64,000 bases of DNA from Microbacterium sp. No. 7 (lineage in GTDB: Bacteria > Actinomycetota > Actinomycetes > Actinomycetales > Microbacteriaceae), in contig NZ_CP012697.1 in the NCBI RefSeq assembly GCF_001314225.1, positions 3,348,001 to 3,412,000 on the forward strand, written 5' to 3'. Under the pieces are notes generated by a model. It saw nothing but the letters and a program-made list of their open reading frames with translations. It did no database searches and had not been told where the DNA came from. Made by a program: the position numbers and the translations under genes. Position 1 is the first letter of the stretch, and each line of letters opens with the position of its first letter. Shown here one piece after another: positions 14,707 to 22,040 of the stretch.

Positions 14707-14740
14707 GAGGGGCGATGCACGCCGTCGTGCACCGCCCCTC
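14707..14740 (-). terminator. Terminator of the sugar ABC operon
   Basis: Arms GAGGGGCGATGCACG (14707-14721) and CGTGCACCGCCCCTC (14726-14740) pair with one mismatch. On the minus strand the hairpin is followed by CTTTTTC, a proper U-tract, so it ends the ABC operon read from the right. Confidence 0.85.
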
Positions 14741-14754
14741 CGGCATCCGCCCGA

Positions 14755-15690
14755 TCAGCCCTTCGTAGAGCCCGCCAGCAGGCCGCGCACGAAGAACCGC
14801 TGCAGCGCCAGGAACACGATGAGCGGCACCGCGAGGGCGATGAACGCGCCCGCCGTGAGAAGGTGCCAGTCCTGTCCGCGGCTTCCCGTCATCTCCGCGA
14901 GCAGCTTGGTGATCGGCGCGACGTTGCCGTCGGCGAAGATCAGCGCCACGAGCAGGTCGTTCCAGACCCACAGGAACTGGAAGATCGCGACCGACGCGAT
15001 CGCCGGCGCCGTGAGCGGCAGCACGATGCGGAAGAAGATCTGCCCGTGCCCCGCACCGTCGACGCGCGCCGCCTCGATGACCTCGCCCGGGATCTCCGAG
15101 ACGAAGTTGTGCAGCAGGTAGATCACCAGCGGCAGGCCGAACATCGTGTGCGCGATCCACACCTGCGCGTAGCCGACCGAGCCGAACGCCTCGATCACCG
15201 GGAACCCGAAGATCGTGCCCTGCGCGAACAGCTGCAGCACCGGGATGAGCGCCATCTGCAGCGGCACGATCTGCAGCGCGAACACGCAGATGAACAGGAT
15301 CGTCTTGCCGCGGAAGTCGATCCATGCGAACGCGTACGCCGCCAGCAGCGCCACCGTGATCGGCAGCAGCGTCGCCGGGATCGTGATCGCGATCGAGTTC
15401 ATGAACGCGCCCGCCATGTTGAGCTGGCCCGTTCCGCTCTGCAGCGCCGTCGCGTAGTTGTCGAGCGTCCAGCCCCAGTTCTGGAACACCGTCCACCAGC
15501 CGGTGGTGCCGATCAGCTCCTTCGGCCGGAACGACGTGAGGAACAGGCCGAACGTCGGCACCGTCCAGATCGCGGCGATCACGAGCGCCGCGGCGGTCGC
15601 CCACGGCGATGTCAGCCGGCGCTTCGCGGTCGCGCCGAGCGGCTTGCGGGGGGCCTTCGGGCCCGTGGCCACGGCCTGTGTCGTGGTCAT
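14755..15690 (-). CDS. Carbohydrate ABC transporter permease (MalG type)
   Basis: A 311-residue inner-membrane permease with six helices. The cytoplasmic EAA loop that docks the ATPase is EAARVDGAGHGQIFFRIVLP. It overlaps the upstream permease stop by one base (TGATG), so the two are translationally coupled, and a U-tract hairpin follows it. No ATPase gene is in the operon, so the importer probably uses a shared MsiK-type ATPase encoded elsewhere, as is common for actinobacterial CUT1 systems. The sugar is unknown. Confidence 0.95.
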   Translation of the reverse strand: MTTTQAVATGPKAPRKPLGATAKRRLTSPWATAAALVIAAIWTVPTFGLFLTSFRPKELIGTTGWWTVFQNWGWTLDNYATALQSGTGQLNMAGAFMNSIAITIPATLLPITVALLAAYAFAWIDFRGKTILFICVFALQIVPLQMALIPVLQLFAQGTIFGFPVIEAFGSVGYAQVWIAHTMFGLPLVIYLLHNFVSEIPGEVIEAARVDGAGHGQIFFRIVLPLTAPAIASVAIFQFLWVWNDLLVALIFADGNVAPITKLLAEMTGSRGQDWHLLTAGAFIALAVPLIVFLALQRFFVRGLLAGSTKG

Positions 15691-16829
15691 CAGCGGACCT
15701 CCCTCTGACGCTTGAGCTGAACGGCGTTGTAGATCACGATCGGCATGACCAGCAGGAACAGGATCACGGCGAACGCAGCCGACCGGCCCGCCTCGAAGCT
15801 GCGGAACTGCGTGTACATCTCGTTCGCGAGCACCGACGTGTTGTTGGCTCCGGCCGTCATCGTGCGCACGATGTCGAACACCTTCAGCGAGCCGATCGAG
15901 ATCGTCGTGAGCACGACGATGAGAGCGGGACGGATGCCGGGGACCGTGACGTTCATGAACCGCTGCCACGCGTTGGTGCCGTCGAGCTCGGCGGCCTCCA
16001 GCTGCTCGGTCGGAACGCCCTTGATCGCGGCCGAGAGCACCACCATCGCGAAACCGGTCTGGATCCAGATGAACACGACGATGAGCCACAGCGTGTTCCA
16101 CGGATCGTCGGCGAGGAAGTTGTACGGCTGCCCGCCGAACCACACGATCACCTGGTTCAGGAAGCCGATCTGGTCCTGGCCCGCCGGTCGCGGCGTGTAC
16201 ATGAAGCGCCAGATGATCGAGGCGCCGACGAACGAGATCGCCATCGGCATGAACACGAGGATCTTGTAGTACTTCTCACCGCGCGTCTTGTCGATGAAGT
16301 ACGCGTACGCGAGTCCCGCGATCGTCGACACGACGGGTGCGATGAGCACCCACAGGATCGTGTTGCCGATGATGCGCAGGTTCTGCGGCTGCGTGAAGAT
16401 CCACTCGAAGTTCGCGAGCCCGATGAACTCGGTGCCGCGCGAGTTCATGAACGCCTGCCCGACGGTCTGCACCGTCGGCACGACGAGGCCCACCGCGAGC
16501 AGGGCGAGCGCGGGCGTCAGGAAGCCCACGAGCTGGAACATCGACCCCGCGCCGCCTTTGGCGCGCTTGTCGAGGAAGAAGAACAGCAGGCCGAGCACGG
16601 CCGCTGCGGCCATGGCCTCGTACCAGGACTGCAGCACGAACAGCACGAGCACGGGGCCGAGCACGCACGCCGCGAGGCGGATGATCGTGTACGTGCGGCC
16701 GGGCTTCGGGGCGATCTCGATGAAGAAGAGGATGAGCGCCACGACGGCGACGAACACCCCCACCACGACGACGATCTCCAGAAGAGGATGCAGGTGGGAC
16801 AACCACCGGAAGAAATCTTGAACGGACAT
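15690..16829 (-). CDS. Carbohydrate ABC transporter permease (MalF type) with extended N-terminus
   Basis: A 379-residue permease. The normal MalF-type core begins near residue 100 (FQLVGFLTPALALLAVGLVV) and ends with the EAA loop EAAELDGTNAWQRFMNVTVP. It is preceded by about 95 residues holding three extra hydrophobic segments (IVVVVGVFVAVVALILFFIE, LAACVLGPVLVLFVL, AAAAVLGLLFFF). It is separated from the binding-protein gene by 110 bases containing two hairpins, and coupled to the next permease by a TGATG overlap. It works with that permease as a heterodimer. Confidence 0.94.
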   Translation of the reverse strand: MSVQDFFRWLSHLHPLLEIVVVVGVFVAVVALILFFIEIAPKPGRTYTIIRLAACVLGPVLVLFVLQSWYEAMAAAAVLGLLFFFLDKRAKGGAGSMFQLVGFLTPALALLAVGLVVPTVQTVGQAFMNSRGTEFIGLANFEWIFTQPQNLRIIGNTILWVLIAPVVSTIAGLAYAYFIDKTRGEKYYKILVFMPMAISFVGASIIWRFMYTPRPAGQDQIGFLNQVIVWFGGQPYNFLADDPWNTLWLIVVFIWIQTGFAMVVLSAAIKGVPTEQLEAAELDGTNAWQRFMNVTVPGIRPALIVVLTTISIGSLKVFDIVRTMTAGANNTSVLANEMYTQFRSFEAGRSAAFAVILFLLVMPIVIYNAVQLKRQREVR

Positions 16830-16860
16830 GAGAGCCTTTCGAGTACGACGTCGGACCCAG

Positions 16861-16931
16861 CGGCAGAGGTGGAAGCCACTCTGCCGGAAAGAAGGGCCGC
16901 GGGGCCACCCCCTCAGGAGCGGCCCCGCGGC
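16861..16931 (-). promoter_or_regulatory. Two intercistronic hairpins between binding protein and permease genes
   Basis: One stem pairs CGGCAGAG (16861-16868) with CTCTGCCG (16879-16886). The other pairs GCCGCGGGGCC (16896-16906) with GGCCCCGCGGC (16921-16931), 11 perfect pairs and a 14-base loop. Neither has a U-tract. Such hairpins typically stabilise the upstream binding-protein message or cause partial termination, giving more binding protein than permease. The role is inferred. Confidence 0.65.
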
Positions 16932-16939
16932 TCATCGGG

Positions 16940-18292
16940 TCAGGACGAGGGCCAGCCGCCCTCGATCTGCTGGAGGACGGACGCCGTGTCGGTGCCGTTC
17001 ACCCAGTCGACCATGCCCTTCCAGAACGTGCCCGCGCCGACGGCCGACGGCATGAGGTCGGAGGCGTCGAAGCGGAACGTCGTGGTGTCGGCCTGCAGGA
17101 TCTCGATCGCGGCCTTCAGGATGTTGCTCGAGGCGTTCGCGGGGTCGAGGCCCTTGTTCGCGCTGATCACGCCGCCGAGCTCCACACGGCTGTTGGCCCA
17201 CTCGGGGCTGGAGAGGTACTCCTGCACCTTCTGCGTGGCCTCCGAGTCGGAGAACGCCGCGACGATCTCGCCGCCGCCGGTGACGACCGCGCCGTCGCTC
17301 GAGCCGCCCGCCTCGTAGGGGGGCATCAGGAAGGCCCAGATGTCGCCGTCCTCGGCGACGTCGCCGCCGGCATCCGCGATGAAGCCGTCGAAGAACGATG
17401 CCTGGTGGTGCAGCGCGCACGTGCCGTCGACGAGCGCCTGCGCGGCGTCGCCGAACGGGGTCGTCACGATCGACTTGACGTCACCGAAGCCCGCGTTGAC
17501 GTACTGCGGGTTGCGCGCGATCTTGTCGAACTCGTCGAACGCCGACTGGATCTTCGGGTCGGTGAAGGGCACCTCGTTGGCGACCCACTGGTCGTAGACC
17601 TCGGGGCCGGACTGACGCAGGACGAGATCCTCGATCCAGTCGGTGCCGGGCCAGCCGGTCGCGGCGTCGGAGCCGAAGCCGATGCACCACGGCGGGTTGC
17701 CGGTGTCGGCCTGGATCTTCGCCGTCAGGTCGAGCAGCCCCTGCCAATCAGTGGGGACCTCGTAGCCCTTCTCGGTGAAGAACGACGGCGAGTACCAGAT
17801 CCAGCCCTTGACGCTCGCCATGAGCGGGGCGCCGTAGAGCGTGCCGTCGACCGTGCCGTAGGCGGCCCAGTCCTCGGTCCAGCCCGACTCGACGTTGCTC
17901 TTGACCGCGTCCGGCGCCTCCTTGAGGAAGCCGCGCGTCGCCATGTCGGCCATCAGGCCGGGCTGCGGGAAGATCGCGAGGTCGGGGGCGTTGCCGCCCT
18001 GCGCGCGGACCGCGATCTGGGCCTCGAACTCCTTCGACGACTCGTACTGGATGTCGATGTTGTTCTCTTCCTCCCAGTCGGCCCACGACTGTTCGAGAAG
18101 CTCGGCCTCGGTGTCGGCGATGGTGCCGTAGATGGTCACGACGGCCTTCTCGTCACCCCCTCCGGTCGAGCCGGAGCCCCCGTTTCCGGTGGTGCCGCCG
18201 GAGCCCGGGCCGCCACTGCAGGCGGTCAGCACAAGGCCGGCAGCGCCGACGAGTGCGAGCGGAGCGATCCAGCGGCGCTGTGACATCCCCAT
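16940..18292 (-). CDS. Sugar ABC transporter substrate-binding lipoprotein
   Basis: A 450-residue extracellular lipoprotein. The signal peptide ends in the lipobox LVLTAC with C25 lipidated, followed by a Gly/Ser/Thr linker rich in GGSGST. The mature part resembles large CUT1-type (alpha-glucoside-like) binding proteins, with APDLAIFPQPGLMADMA and WIWYSPSFF. The start ATG (reading MGMSQRR) follows AGGAGG at ideal spacing; the upstream in-frame ATG codons lack such a site. It is the first gene of the importer operon and is transcribed divergently from the LacI gene. The ligand is unknown; an oligosaccharide is likely. Confidence 0.95.
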   Translation of the reverse strand: MGMSQRRWIAPLALVGAAGLVLTACSGGPGSGGTTGNGGSGSTGGGDEKAVVTIYGTIADTEAELLEQSWADWEEENNIDIQYESSKEFEAQIAVRAQGGNAPDLAIFPQPGLMADMATRGFLKEAPDAVKSNVESGWTEDWAAYGTVDGTLYGAPLMASVKGWIWYSPSFFTEKGYEVPTDWQGLLDLTAKIQADTGNPPWCIGFGSDAATGWPGTDWIEDLVLRQSGPEVYDQWVANEVPFTDPKIQSAFDEFDKIARNPQYVNAGFGDVKSIVTTPFGDAAQALVDGTCALHHQASFFDGFIADAGGDVAEDGDIWAFLMPPYEAGGSSDGAVVTGGGEIVAAFSDSEATQKVQEYLSSPEWANSRVELGGVISANKGLDPANASSNILKAAIEILQADTTTFRFDASDLMPSAVGAGTFWKGMVDWVNGTDTASVLQQIEGGWPSS

Positions 18293-18350
18293 AAGTTTCC
18301 TCCTCATCGAGTGCACGGAATGAGATGGTGCACACGGCTCCCCTCCGTGG

Positions 18351-18396
18351 GGAACCGATTCCACTCAAACCTAGGGGAGCGCCCCCTCGGCAACAA
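18351..18396 (-). promoter_or_regulatory. ABC operon promoter with LacI-type operator O1
   Basis: On the minus strand TTGTTG (18396-18391) and TAGGTT (18373-18368) are 17 bases apart. The predicted start point falls at the palindrome GGAACCGATTCC (18351-18362), nearly the same sequence as the operator before the LacI gene, so repressor binding would block initiation. The boxes and repeat are seen; the binding is inferred. Confidence 0.7.
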
Positions 18397-18451
18397 CGAG
18401 GCGACGGTCACAACCGGATAACGACAGGGATGATCCGTGACTCCGCGTTAC

Positions 18452-18489
18452 TGGAACCGGTTCCATTGGTGCGCCTCGTTCGCTAGAGT
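18452..18489 (+). promoter_or_regulatory. lacI-family gene promoter with operator O2 (autorepression)
   Basis: TGGAACCGGTTCCA (18452-18465) is a perfect 14-bp palindrome with the CG centre expected of LacI operators. It overlaps the -35 TTCCAT (18461-18466), which is 17 bases before the -10 TAGAGT (18484-18489). This predicts that the regulator represses its own gene as well as the importer. Confidence 0.72.
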
Positions 18490-18518
18490 GTGCGAAGGGA
18501 CAGGAGGTCGATGCCACC

Positions 18519-19580
18519 ATGGTCGGCATTGCGGACGTCGCCGCGCGGGCGGGGGTCTCGAAGGCCACCGCCAGCCGCGCGCTGAGCGGCGGCGGCTCCG
18601 TCGCCGCCGCCACGCGGGAGCGCGTGCGCCGGGTCGCCGAGGAGCTCGGCTACGCGCCGTCGACGAGCGCCGTCTCGCTCGCGACGGGGCGCACGCAGAA
18701 CATCGGCGTGATCATGCCCTACCTCACCCGGTGGTTCTTCGCCGAGGTGCTCGAGGGCGTGCAGACCGCGCTGCTCGACCGGGGGCTCGACCTCACGCTC
18801 TACGACGCACGACCGGGGTCGGCCGCGCGCGCGCGGATCTTCCGCGACTTCCTCACGCGCAAGCGGTTCGACGGGCTGATCGCCGTGGGCCTCGAGCCCG
18901 ACGTCGCCGAGATCCGTCAGCTCGCCAAGGTGGGCCGCCCCGTCGTCGGCGTCGTCACGCCGGCCGGCGAGACGAGCTGCGTCACGGTCGACGACGACTA
19001 CGCGCTGCGCCGCGCGACGGAGCACCTGCTCACGCTGGGCCATCGCACGATCACGTTCCTCGGCGGCGGCGTCGACGAGCAGGGGCGGGAGCAGTGGACG
19101 CACGTCGACCGTCGCCGGTTCGAGGGCTACGCGGCGGCGATGACGGATGCCGGGCTGTCCGGCGAGATCCGCCACATCCGCTCCCCCACGAGCATGCCGG
19201 GGGGCTACGCCGCCGCGGTCGACCTGTTCGGCGACGCCCGCCAGCGACCGACCGGGGTCGTCGCGACGTGCGACGAGGTGGCGGTCGGCGCCATCATCGC
19301 GGCGCGGCGCCTCGGCATCCAGGTCCCCCTCGGACTCAGCGTCATCGGTGTCGACGACCACGAGCTCGCGGAGATGTTCTCGCTCACGACGCTGCAGCAG
19401 GACCCGCGCGAGCAGGGCGCGGCCGCCGTGGCGCTGCTGCTCGCGCACATCGAGGATCCGGCACGCACGCCCACGGTCGTGCGCATGCAGTCGCGGCTCG
19501 TCGTGCGGGGGACGACGGGTCCCGCCGACCCCGCTCGCGCGCCGGCCGTGCTCGACAGCGACCGCACGGAGAAGCAGTGA
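18519..19580 (+). CDS. LacI-family transcriptional repressor of the sugar importer
   Basis: A 353-residue regulator. The N-terminal LacI helix-turn-helix is IADVAARAGVSKATASRALS, followed by the hinge region GYAPSTSAVSLATGRTQNIGV and a periplasmic-binding-protein-like effector domain to about residue 335. The ATG lies 11 bases after AGGAGG; the nearer ATG at 18511 is out of frame. It is divergent from the importer, and near-identical palindromes lie at both promoters. The inducer is presumably the transported sugar or a product of it. Confidence 0.94.
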   Translation: MVGIADVAARAGVSKATASRALSGGGSVAAATRERVRRVAEELGYAPSTSAVSLATGRTQNIGVIMPYLTRWFFAEVLEGVQTALLDRGLDLTLYDARPGSAARARIFRDFLTRKRFDGLIAVGLEPDVAEIRQLAKVGRPVVGVVTPAGETSCVTVDDDYALRRATEHLLTLGHRTITFLGGGVDEQGREQWTHVDRRRFEGYAAAMTDAGLSGEIRHIRSPTSMPGGYAAAVDLFGDARQRPTGVVATCDEVAVGAIIAARRLGIQVPLGLSVIGVDDHELAEMFSLTTLQQDPREQGAAAVALLLAHIEDPARTPTVVRMQSRLVVRGTTGPADPARAPAVLDSDRTEKQ

Positions 19581-19610
19581 GGGCCCGGATGCCGTGGCAT
19601 CCGGGCCCTC
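19579..19610. terminator. Bidirectional terminator between lacI-family gene and rplL
   Basis: A 15-bp perfect stem (GAGGGCCCGGATGCC with GGCATCCGGGCCCTC) and a 2-base centre, overlapping the last two bases of the regulator stop codon. It serves both convergent genes. Its core is an inverted pair of the GGATGCC heptamer. No U-tract. Confidence 0.8.
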
Positions 19611-19638
19611 ACTGAGGGTCCCCCGCGGGGGAACGGGA

Positions 19639-20028
19639 TTACTTCAGCGTCACCGAAGCGCCGGCCTCCTCCAGGGCGGCCTTGGCCTTCTCGGCGGCCT
19701 CCTTGTTGGCGCCCTCGATGACGGCCTTGGGGGCACCGTCGACGACGGCCTTGGCCTCGCCGAGGCCGAGCGAGGTGAGCTCGCGGACGACCTTGATGAC
19801 CTGGATCTTCTTGTCGCCGGCAGCCTCGAGGATGACGTCGAACGAGTCCTTCTCCTCGGCCTCCTCGGCGGGAGCGCCACCGGCGGGGGCGCCGGCAGCG
19901 GCGACCGCGACGGGGGCGGCGGCGGTGACGTCGAAGGCCTCCTCGAAGGCCTTGACGAACTCGCTGAGCTCGATGAGCGTCAGCTCCTTGAACGCGTCGA
20001 GCAGCTCTTCAGTGCTGAGCTTTGCCAT
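19639..20028 (-). CDS. rplL: 50S ribosomal protein L7/L12
   Basis: A 129-residue stalk protein that recruits translation GTPases. The N-terminal dimerisation helices ([20 protein letters not shown]), an Ala/Pro-rich hinge ([15 protein letters not shown]) and the C-terminal factor-binding domain ([20 protein letters not shown], then [16 protein letters not shown]) are all present. The ATG follows AAGGAG. It lies 45 bases downstream of rplJ in the usual order. rpoB does not follow; a LacI gene is convergent instead. Confidence 0.98.
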   Translation of the reverse strand: MAKLSTEELLDAFKELTLIELSEFVKAFEEAFDVTAAAPVAVAAAGAPAGGAPAEEAEEKDSFDVILEAAGDKKIQVIKVVRELTSLGLGEAKAVVDGAPKAVIEGANKEAAEKAKAALEEAGASVTLK

Positions 20029-20073
20029 GATGATTCTCCTTGAATTGGGGGTGAACTACGCCGAGACCCGATG

Positions 20074-20589
20074 TCAGGCCGCGGACTCCTGCTTCTCACG
20101 CAGCGCGTCGACCGTGCGGACGGCCTTCGACAGCGGAGCGTTGAACAGATATGCCGCCTTGGTCAGCGAGGCCTTCATCGCGCCGGCGAGCTTCGCCAGC
20201 AGGACTTCACGGCTCTCGAGGTCGGCGAGCTTGTTGACCTCTTCCGCGGTCAGAGGGGCACCGTCGAAGTACCCGCCCTTGACGACGAGAAGAGGGTTAG
20301 CCTTGGCGAAGGCACGCAGACCCTTGGCGACGGCGACCGGGTCACCGTGCACGAAGGCGATGGCCGACGGACCCTTGAGGTCGTCGTCCAGGCCCGTGAC
20401 CCCCGCGTTGCTCGCGGCGATCTTGGTCAGCGTGTTCTTCACCACGGCGTATTCCGCGTCCTGACGAATGCTGTTGCGCAGCTCCTTGAGCTGGGCGACC
20501 GTCAGACCGCGGTACTCGGTCAGCAGAACGGCAGTCGAGTCCTCGAAGTTCTTCGTGAGCTCGGCGACCGTTGCGTCCTTCTGCGCCAT
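20074..20589 (-). CDS. rplJ: 50S ribosomal protein L10
   Basis: A 171-residue protein forming the base of the L7/L12 stalk. Typical segments are [32 protein letters not shown] and [11 protein letters not shown]. The C-terminal helix that binds L12 dimers follows. The ATG after AAGGAG was chosen; the frame is open further upstream through the leader, but those residues are unrelated to L10. The first gene of the rplJL unit, it is preceded by a structured leader of about 215 bases. Confidence 0.98.
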   Translation of the reverse strand: MAQKDATVAELTKNFEDSTAVLLTEYRGLTVAQLKELRNSIRQDAEYAVVKNTLTKIAASNAGVTGLDDDLKGPSAIAFVHGDPVAVAKGLRAFAKANPLLVVKGGYFDGAPLTAEEVNKLADLESREVLLAKLAGAMKASLTKAAYLFNAPLSKAVRTVDALREKQESAA

Positions 20590-20806
20590 GGCCACTCCTT
20601 GTGTGTATGAGACGCCCCGCGGCAGCGGGACATCGGCCGCCGATCCGCGGGGGCACGCCCCGGCAACGAGAAAGGCTCCGGCGCAAGCGCACGGAGCCTC
20701 GAATCCGGATTCCCGGGAAGTATCAGTGTCACCTGCGCGGGCCCCTGCATCGCAGAGCTTCGTCGGCATCCGCTCACGCGCACGCCGAGACCAGCGGTCT
20801 TTGGCT
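20590..20806 (-). ncRNA. Probable L10 leader (autoregulatory 5' UTR of rplJL)
   Basis: The 217-base untranslated region between the predicted start point and rplJ contains a stable stem, AGGCTCCG...CGGAGCCT (20673-20699), and other GC-rich complementary segments. Ribosomal protein L10(L12)4 binding to such a leader is well established in bacteria. The fold was not computed; the assignment rests on position, length and the visible stem. Confidence 0.5.
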
Positions 20807-20812
20807 TCGTCC

Positions 20813-20841
20813 ACTGTACCCTCCCCCGCGCCCATCCCCAA
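20813..20841 (-). promoter_or_regulatory. rplJL promoter
   Basis: On the minus strand a -35-like TTGGGG and a -10 TACAGT (20818-20813) are 17 bases apart, placing the transcript start near 20806, at the head of the leader. Confidence 0.55.
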
Positions 20842-20920
20842 ATCCCGCACCGCCCGCTTCCTCGCGGCATCCCTTGCACCACCCCCTCATCCCTCCCACG
20901 TCACCTTCCACATCCCTTCA

Positions 20921-20971
20921 ACCGCGGCAGACTGCGGGTGCAGGGCGCCGCGACCCGCAATCTGCCGCGGT
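20921..20971. repeat. Intergenic palindrome, second copy of word 1
   Basis: Arms ACCGCGGCAGACTGCGGGT (20921-20939) and ACCCGCAATCTGCCGCGGT (20953-20971) pair with one mismatch around a 13-base loop. The arm sequence and loop size match the element at 700-756. A degenerate third copy of the CCGCGGC/GCCGCGG ends lies at 21004-21056. Confidence 0.88.
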
Positions 20972-21072
20972 CGGGCACGGGTCCCCTCCGCTCAAACTCC
21001 CTCAACCGCGGCGAAAGGTGGATGCCGCGGGCGAGCACCCGCAGGGTGCCGCGGTCGAAGGGCGGGTGCCGG

Positions 21073-21128
21073 GCGGGCGGGTCGGGGAACGGGCGGGGTG
21101 GCGGGCGGGTCGGGGAACGGGCGGGGTG
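21073..21128. repeat. Exact 28-bp tandem duplication
   Basis: Two identical 28-base units (21073-21100 and 21101-21128), each made of GCGGGCGGGTCGGGGA followed by ACGGGCGGGGTG, and then a partial third. With the palindromes at 20921-21056 this fills the 320-base region between the rplJ promoter and the YqaJ gene, where no gene is seen. Confidence 0.85.
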
Positions 21129-21169
21129 TCGGGCGGGGGATGACGGGGGTCGGGGTTAGCCTCGAGCGC

Positions 21170-21817
21170 GTGACTCCCGAACTGGCCGCGCGCATCGTCG
21201 CCGACTCGCGCGACCGGGTGGCGTGGCTGCGGGCCCGGTCACGGGGCATCACGGCGACCGACGTCGCGCAGCTCACGACGCACAACGCCATCCCGCGCGT
21301 CGCGGAGGCGAAGCTGCGCGGGTCGGGCTTCTCGGGCAACGCCTACACGGAGCACGGGCGCCGGCGCGAGCCGGAGATCGCGGCGTGGGTCGCGGCGACG
21401 CACGGCATCCAGCCGTCGTCGGCGCTGTTCCACGCGGTCGTCGAGAAGCGGCACCTCGCGACGCCCGACGGCATCGCGGTCGACGCCGGCGGGCGCGTGA
21501 CGCTCGCCGAGATCAAGACGACCAACAAGACCTGGCGCTCGATCCCCCGCACCTACCTGCGCCAGGTCTGGTGGCAGCAGCACGTGCTCGGCGCCGAGCG
21601 CACGCTCGTCGTCTGGGAGGAGCACGACGGCTTCGTGCCGATCGGCGACGAGCCCAAGTGCGCGTGGGTCGACCGCGACGAGCGCGAGATCGGCAACCTC
21701 GTGCGGCTCGCGACCGAGCTCATCGACGAGCTCTATCTCCGCACCCAGTCCCAGCGCACCTCCCCCGCACCCCCTTCCGCACGCACCCCCTACCGCGCCC
21801 TCGCCCTCAGCGACTGA
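21170..21817 (+). CDS. YqaJ-family (lambda exonuclease-like) nuclease
   Basis: A 215-residue protein of the YqaJ viral-recombinase/PD-(D/E)XK superfamily. The N-terminal RSRGITATDVAQL is the YqaJ signature. HGRRREPEIAAW supplies the first acidic residue, ATPDGIAVD the Asp, and TLAEIKTTNK the E-x-K of the catalytic site. The tail from about residue 190 is Pro/Ser/Thr-rich. A GTG start was chosen because a -10 TAGCCT ends exactly 7 bases before it, with no Shine-Dalgarno site (leaderless pattern). No RecT or other phage gene is nearby, so this is a lone chromosomal member; its role in DNA repair or degradation is unproven. Confidence 0.85.
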   Translation: MTPELAARIVADSRDRVAWLRARSRGITATDVAQLTTHNAIPRVAEAKLRGSGFSGNAYTEHGRRREPEIAAWVAATHGIQPSSALFHAVVEKRHLATPDGIAVDAGGRVTLAEIKTTNKTWRSIPRTYLRQVWWQQHVLGAERTLVVWEEHDGFVPIGDEPKCAWVDRDEREIGNLVRLATELIDELYLRTQSQRTSPAPPSARTPYRALALSD

Positions 21818-21870
21818 CGCCCCCACGCGCGCTCACCCACCCGGCATCCCCCACCCGGCATCCCCCACCC

Positions 21871-21941
21871 CGCGAGACGGCATCCGCGCGACGAGACTGC
21901 CGTTCTGGCGGGCAGTCTCGTCGCGCCCGTGCCGTCTCGCG
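21871..21941. repeat. Intergenic palindrome, word 3 (two nested stems)
   Basis: Outer arms CGCGAGACGGCA (21871-21882) and TGCCGTCTCGCG (21930-21941) and inner arms CGCGACGAGACTGCC (21887-21901) and GGCAGTCTCGTCGCG (21911-21925) are all exact complements. The whole folds into one long stem with a 9-base loop. It lies between two co-directional genes. Confidence 0.9.
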
Positions 21942-21987
21942 GAGAAGACGGCGGGGTGGTTGACGGAGCGCAAGCATGGGGTTATGG

Positions 21988-22018
21988 TTGACGATTGTCA
22001 ATATTTGACGTTGCTCAA
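21988..22018 (+). promoter_or_regulatory. Paired MarR-type operators upstream of the exporter
   Basis: TTGACGATTGTCAA (21988-22001) is a palindrome with TTGAC/GTCAA half-sites, and TTGACGTTGCTCAA (22005-22018) is a near-copy 17 bases downstream. The sites begin 53 bases before the exporter GTG, and an AT-rich stretch between them probably includes the promoter. The last gene of the operon encodes a MarR regulator, the likely ligand of both sites. Confidence 0.7.
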
Positions 22019-22040
22019 TCAGTTGGGATCGAGGGGTTCC

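Noticed and set aside
21170..21817. Prophage or recombination module based on the YqaJ nuclease
   Set aside because: No RecT, SSB, integrase, terminase or other phage gene is nearby, and base composition matches the surroundings.
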